From positions 372,001-436,000 of the forward strand of contig NW_026527269.1 of assembly GCF_022682495.2 (NCBI RefSeq): a DNA stretch of 64,000 nt, written 5' to 3'. The stretch is from Desmodus rotundus. Its lineage: Eukaryota; Chordata; Mammalia; Chiroptera; Phyllostomidae. The position numbers and the translations under genes are program-made. Position 1 is the stretch's first letter, and every line of letters begins with the position of its first letter. The notes under the pieces were generated by a model, which saw nothing but the letters and a program-made list of their open reading frames with translations, was not told the origin of the DNA and made no database searches. This document shows, in pieces, positions 61,701-64,000 of the stretch.

Positions 61701-64000
61701 TCCTGACACACCGTATTCTAGAATGCAGTATCCAAGGCAACCGTATACTTGCATACCTTATCCTAGGAAACCGCTTATCTCAGGAGGCCGTTGTGCTCAG
61801 AACCCGCACCACAAGATTCTAGATCCTGACACACCGCATTCTAGAATGCAGTAACCAAGGCAACCGTATCCTTGGAAACCGTATCCTAGGAAACCGCTTA
61901 TCTCAGGAGGGTATTGTGCTCAGAACCCGCAGCACAAGATTCTAGATCCTCACACACCGCATTCCAGAATGCAGTAACCAAGGCAACCGTATCCTTGGAA
62001 ACCGTATCCTAGGAAACGGCTTACTCTGGAGGCCATTGTGCTCAGAACCCGCACCACAAGATTCTAGATCCTGACACACCGCATTCTAGAATGCAGTATC
62101 CAAGGCAACCGTATCCTTGGAAACCGTATCCTAGGAAACCGCTTATCTCAGGAGGCCATTGTGCTCAGAACCCGCACCACAAGATTCTAGATCCTGACAC
62201 ACCGCATTCTAGAATGCAGTAACCAAGGCAACCGTATCCTTGGAAACCGTATCCTAGGAAACGGCTTACTCTAGAGGCCATTGTGCTCAGAACCCGCACC
62301 ACAAGATTCCAGATCCTGACACACCGTATTCTAGAATGCAGTATCCAAGGCAACCGTATCTTTAGAAACCTTATCCTAGGAAACCGCTTATCTCCGGAGG
62401 CCATTGTGCTCAGAACCCGCACCACAAGATTCTAGATCCTGACACACCGCATTCTAGAATGCAGTATCCAAGGCAACCGTATCCTTGGAAACCTTATCCT
62501 AGGAAACCGCTTATCTCAGGATGCCATTGTGCTCAGAACCCGCACCACAAGATTCTAGATCCTGACACACCGCATTCTAGAATGCAGTATCCAAGGCAAC
62601 CGTATCCTTGGAAACCGTATCCTAGGAAACCGCTTATCTCAGGAGGCCATTGTGCTCAGAACCCGCACCACAAGATTCTAGATCCTGACACACCGCATTC
62701 TAGAATGCAGTATCCAAGGCAACCGTATATTGGAAACCGTATCCTAGGAAACCGCTTATCTCAGGAGGCCATTGTGCTCAGAAACCGCACCACAAGATTC
62801 TAGATCCTGACACACCGCATTCTAGAATGCAGTAACCAAGGCAACCGTATCCTTGGAAACCGTATCCTAGGAAACCGCTTATCTCAGGAGGCCATTGTGC
62901 TCAGAACCCGCACCACAAGATTCTAGATCCTGACACACCGCATTCTAGAATACAGTATCCAAGGCAACCGTATCCTTGGAAACCGTATCCTAGGAAACCG
63001 CTTATCTCAGGAGGCCATTGTGCTCAGAACGCGAACCACAAGATTTAGATCCTGACACACCGCATTCTAGAATGCAGTATCCAAGGCAACCGTATCCTTG
63101 GAAACCGTATCCTAGGAAACCGCTTATCTCAGGAGGCAATTGCGCTCAGAACCCGCACCACAAGATTCTAGATCCTGACACACCGCATTCTAGAATGCAG
63201 TAACCAAGGCAACCGTATCCTTGGAAACCGTATCCTAGGAAACCGCTTATCTCAGGAGGCCATTGTGCTCAGAACCCGCACCAGAAGATTCTAGACCCTG
63301 ACACACCGCATTCTAGAATGCAGTATCCAAGGCAACCGTATCCTTGGAAACCGTATCCTATGAAACCGCTTATCTCAGGAGGCCATTGTGCTCAGAACCC
63401 GCACCACAAGATTCTAGATCCTGACACACCGCATTCTAGAATGCAGTAACCAAGGCAACCGTATCCTTGGAAACCGTATCCTAGGAAACCGCTTATCTCA
63501 GGAGGCCATTGTGCTCAGAACCCGCACCACAAGATTCTAGACCCTGACACACCGCATTCTAGAATGCAGTATCCAAGGCCATCGTATCCTTGGAAACCGT
63601 ATCCTAGGAAACCGCTTATCTCAGGAGGCCATTGTGCTCAGAACCCGCACCACAAGATTCTAGATCCTGACACACAGCATTCTAGAATGCAGTATCCAAG
63701 GCATCCGTATCATTGGAAACCGTATCCTAGTAAACGGCTTACTCTGGAGGCCATTGTGCTCAGAACCAGCACCACAAGATTCAAGATCCTGACACACCGT
63801 ATTCTAGAATGCAGTATCCAAGGCAACCGTATCCTTGGAAACCTTATCCTAGGAAACCGCTTATCTCAGGAGGCCGTTGTGCTCAGAACCCGCACCACAA
63901 GATTCTAGATTCTGACACACCGCATTGTAGAATGCAGTAACCAAGGCAACCGTATCCTTGGAAACCGTATCCTAGGAAACCGCTTATCTCAGGAGGCTAT
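58777..64000 (+). repeat. Canonical array, mosaic of the 5-kb and 25-30-kb segments
   Basis: From 58777 to about 59390 it follows 4708-5320, sharing the rare AACGGTATCC (59162 and 5093). Module M starts at 59513. From about 59390 to the window end every rare marker matches 25.21-29.82 kb at a constant offset of 34181 bp: TACTTGCATACC, GGAGGGTATTG, TTTAGAAACC, GGATGCC, GTATATTGG, AGATTCAAGATCC near 63776 and CATTGTAGAATG near 63924. A family S unit starts at 62950. The window ends inside a monomer. Confidence 0.87.

Larger units (their letters stand above)
1..64000 (+). repeat. 123-bp tandem satellite array, about 520 monomers
   Basis: The entire window is made of one 123-bp monomer repeated head-to-tail in one orientation. 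Monomer starts (ATGCAG or a variant) recur at 296, 419, 542, 665, 788, 911 and onward, with occasional 1-2 bp or 15-bp length changes. No inverted segment, spacer, transposon or unique sequence was seen. The consensus has 36 A, 26 T, 37 C and 24 G (49.6% GC) with five CpGs, about 0.7 of the number expected from composition. Both window edges cut the array, so its true length is unknown. A eukaryotic heterochromatic satellite is the best reading; the species and chromosomal position cannot be told from sequence alone. Confidence 0.97.

Noticed and set aside
1..64000. A genetic code in which TAA is read through, making one long protein
   Set aside because: TAA is the main in-frame stop, which made this tempting, but many monomers carry 1- or 2-bp deletions that would still break the frame, and divergence between blocks is not of the synonymous type.
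1..64000. CRISPR array or bacterial repeat cassette
   Set aside because: There are no unique spacers: the whole 123-bp unit repeats, and no cas-like genes or prokaryotic features are present.
1..64000. tRNA, rRNA, telomere repeat or origin sequences
   Set aside because: None was recognised on either strand; all sequence is accounted for by the 123-bp family.

Overview
The whole window is one uninterrupted tandem satellite array. I found no gene, RNA gene, transposon or unique sequence in it. The unit is a 123-bp monomer, about 520 copies, all head-to-tail on the + strand. The array runs off both ends of the window. A regularly spaced, layered array this long suggests eukaryotic heterochromatin (centromeric, pericentromeric or subtelomeric). 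The sequence does not identify the species. The consensus is about 50% GC, with C over G (37 vs 24 per monomer), A over T (36 vs 26), and five CpGs per monomer.

The monomer is itself built from repeats. After a 6-bp leader come three 15-bp sub-repeats of form TATCCWWGGMAACCG (centres CCAAGG, CCTTGG, CCTAGG), then a 72-bp unique part. That part carries two ATTCTAGA copies 22 bp apart, and the second forms the perfect palindrome ATTCTAGAAT across the monomer boundary. Because 123 is a multiple of three, translations appear as chains of a 41-residue unit. I judge these to be by-products of the repeat, since they are broken by a recurrent TAT/TAA variant and by frameshifts.

Layout: divergent relic blocks D (1-295, 8637-10355, 48471-50064, 52771-54487) and E (4099-4707, 40766-41374, 47003-47611, 58168-58776) sit between long stretches of homogenised canonical monomers. 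The canonical stretches form higher-order repeats. Module M (around 5444-7753) recurs seven times in whole or part. Family S (units of about 1.47, 1.84 and 2.70 kb) fills 28769-37700 and also occurs at 13797-17111 and 42725-44797. Family T (units of 1227, 2453 and 3191 bp) fills 17112-25207. On top lie large recent duplications: 1-7690 matches 54193-61760, 25.2-29.8 kb matches 59.4-64.0 kb, 1034-4940 matches 37701-41610, and about 2.0 kb is repeated at a 4423-bp offset (48.45-50.45 and 52.87-54.88 kb).

There is no gene network to describe. The interest lies in the nested architecture (15 bp, 123 bp, 1-3 kb, 4-8 kb), the relic islands, the mosaic junctions, and the palindrome and hairpin present in nearly every monomer. 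All comparisons were made by eye from shared variants and offsets, not by alignment software.
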